Part shown: positions 63,254 through 64,000 of the stretch, in pieces
How positions within the stretch are numbered: position 1 is the first letter of the stretch
Layout: each line of letters begins with the position of its first letter
Position numbers and translations under genes: made by a program
The notes under the pieces: generated by a model
The model's database searches: none
What the model was told of the DNA's origin: nothing
The model's input: the letters and a program-made list of their open reading frames with translations, nothing else
Assembly (NCBI RefSeq): GCF_020552705.1
Contig: NZ_JAJBZG010000005.1
Location: 992,001-1,056,000 of the forward strand
Reading direction: 5' to 3'
Origin: Christiangramia sediminis
Lineage (GTDB): Bacteria > Bacteroidota > Bacteroidia > Flavobacteriales > Flavobacteriaceae
Length of the DNA: 64,000 bases

Positions 63254-64000
63254 TTACCAGCTACCACCAGCACCACCACCGCCGAAGCCGCCGCCGCCGA
63301 AGCCTCCTCCAAAGCCTCCGCCACCACCGAATCCACCTCCGGAACTTCCGCCACCAAAACCACCGCCGCCAAAGCTTCCGCGGCCAAGAGAGCTAAGAAT
63401 AATAGCATCCCAAAGAACACTTCTTCCTGTTCCTCTTCCGCCATTTTTTCCGCCACCTCTTTTGTTGAACATGGAAATAATAATCACGATGAAAATAATA
63501 AAGAAAATAATAGCTCTTACAGGGAGTCCTCCACCATTTCCTGAGTTTGACTGGGGGGCGCCTTTAAAAGTGCCATTAAGTACCTGAAATATTGCGGTGG
63601 TTCCTTTATTAAGGCCTGCGAAGATATCTCCATTTCGAAATTCGGGGAGAATGATCAATTCTATGATCTCTTTAGATTTCGCATCGGTAAGATAAGCTTC
63701 CAGTCCATATCCCGTGGTAATCCAGATTTTCCGTTCGTCTTCAGCTACAAGAATAAGTAATCCGTTATCTTTTTCGCTCTGGCCAATTCCCCATTCGTGG
63801 GCCCAGTGTGCGGCATAAGTTCCTTCATATTCACCCTGGAGCGATTGAATGGTCACCACAACTATCTGTGTAGAGGTGGTATCAGCATAATTAACAAGTT
63901 TCTGTTCTAACCGGCTTTCATCTGCAGAAGAAAGCATATCTGCTTCATCATATACACTGGTTTGTTCAGAAGGTTTTGGTGGAATATCACGTTGTGCAAA
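63254..64000 (-). CDS. TPM-domain protein with Gly-rich tail, 5' partial
   Basis: The minus-strand frame is open to the right edge, so the true start (with a signal peptide, presumably) lies beyond base 64000; the ATG at 63937 is internal. Visible residues: a TPM_phosphatase-like domain (about 25-155, with DNGLLILVAEDERKIWITTGYG and LPEFRNGDIFAGL), a membrane helix (about 171-190, FFIIFIVIIISMF), then a strongly Gly-rich tail (about the last 45 residues of GGFGG-type repeats, ending GGSW). The TPM family includes membrane-anchored proteins of uncertain role in photosystem or membrane maintenance; function unknown in Bacteroidota. The tail is local low-complexity DNA of higher GC. Confidence 0.82.
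   Translation of the reverse strand, partial: FAQRDIPPKPSEQTSVYDEADMLSSADESRLEQKLVNYADTTSTQIVVVTIQSLQGEYEGTYAAHWAHEWGIGQSEKDNGLLILVAEDERKIWITTGYGLEAYLTDAKSKEIIELIILPEFRNGDIFAGLNKGTTAIFQVLNGTFKGAPQSNSGNGGGLPVRAIIFFIIFIVIIISMFNKRGGGKNGGRGTGRSVLWDAIILSSLGRGSFGGGGFGGGSSGGGFGGGGGFGGGFGGGGFGGGGAGGSW

Noticed and set aside
63240-63587. Plus-strand Pro-rich open frame
   Set aside because: It is the antisense of the Gly-rich tail of the TPM gene; low-complexity composition explains the lack of stops.
1-64000. CRISPR arrays, tRNA or rRNA genes, transposases, prophage, restriction or toxin systems
   Set aside because: I looked for repeat arrays, cloverleaf signatures and known families and saw none; the window is core chromosome.

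Overview
The window reads as a stretch of core chromosome from a marine-type member of the Flavobacteriaceae (Bacteroidota), perhaps near Gramella/Christiangramia. The reasons are protein families, not a database search: an alternative complex III subunit beside cytochrome oxidase, the type IX secretion/gliding proteins SprA, PorP/SprF and RemB, TonB proteins of Bacteroidota type, a DUF6089 protein, and promoters of the flavobacterial form TTG-N17..19-TAnnTTTG in front of several genes. Coding density is high, no gap between genes exceeds 300 bases, and I see no tRNA, rRNA, CRISPR array, prophage, insertion sequence or defence island.

Layout. 1-4.2 kb: end of the alternative complex III locus (actF, cut by the window edge) and cytochrome oxidase subunits II and I. 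4.3-10.5 kb: ruvB, a cytochrome P450, a TetR regulator divergent from a cupin and a lipoprotein gene, queG, and an ECF sigma factor overlapping a membrane protein. 10.6-25.5 kb: malic enzyme, ruvA, the giant sprA, gcvH, a VanZ-like gene, two tandem tonB genes and a remB-like gene. 25.5-30.7 kb: second oxidase locus (heme o synthase, two subunit III genes, subunit IV, a cysteine-free thioredoxin-like protein, SCO, DUF420, a small CxxC membrane protein). 30.8-38.0 kb: a six-gene MacAB/TolC-type exporter operon with two permeases and two adaptors. 38-46 kb: tsaB, mscS, a DUF255 protein, a PiT phosphate transporter with a PhoU-like tail, an Nfu scaffold and a PorP/SprF protein. 46-54.2 kb (mostly minus strand): murI, two Skp/OmpH chaperones, bamA, uppS, a DUF6089 protein, nadK and a CBS protein. 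54.2-64 kb: pdxJ, an alpha/beta hydrolase, FadL, an SGNH lipoprotein, a small membrane protein, tig, clpP, clpX, a pentapeptide-repeat protein and a TPM-domain protein cut by the right edge.

How the genes work together. The two oxidase loci plus actF give the terminal part of the respiratory chain with its heme and copper maturation factors. SprA, PorP/SprF and RemB belong to type IX secretion and gliding. BamA with two Skp proteins supplies the outer-membrane assembly such barrels need, and the TonB pair powers outer-membrane import. Tig-ClpP-ClpX is a protein quality-control block.

I found no clearly new multi-gene system. The best leads are: two matching palindromes flanking the TetR/cupin intergenic region; a 14-bp hairpin just before the exporter operon; a perfect 14-bp inverted repeat upstream of the fadL promoter; a RemB-like barrel carrying a TonB C-terminal-like domain; a subunit III with a soluble insertion of about 115 residues; and a probable mscS terminator placed inside the tsaB coding sequence.
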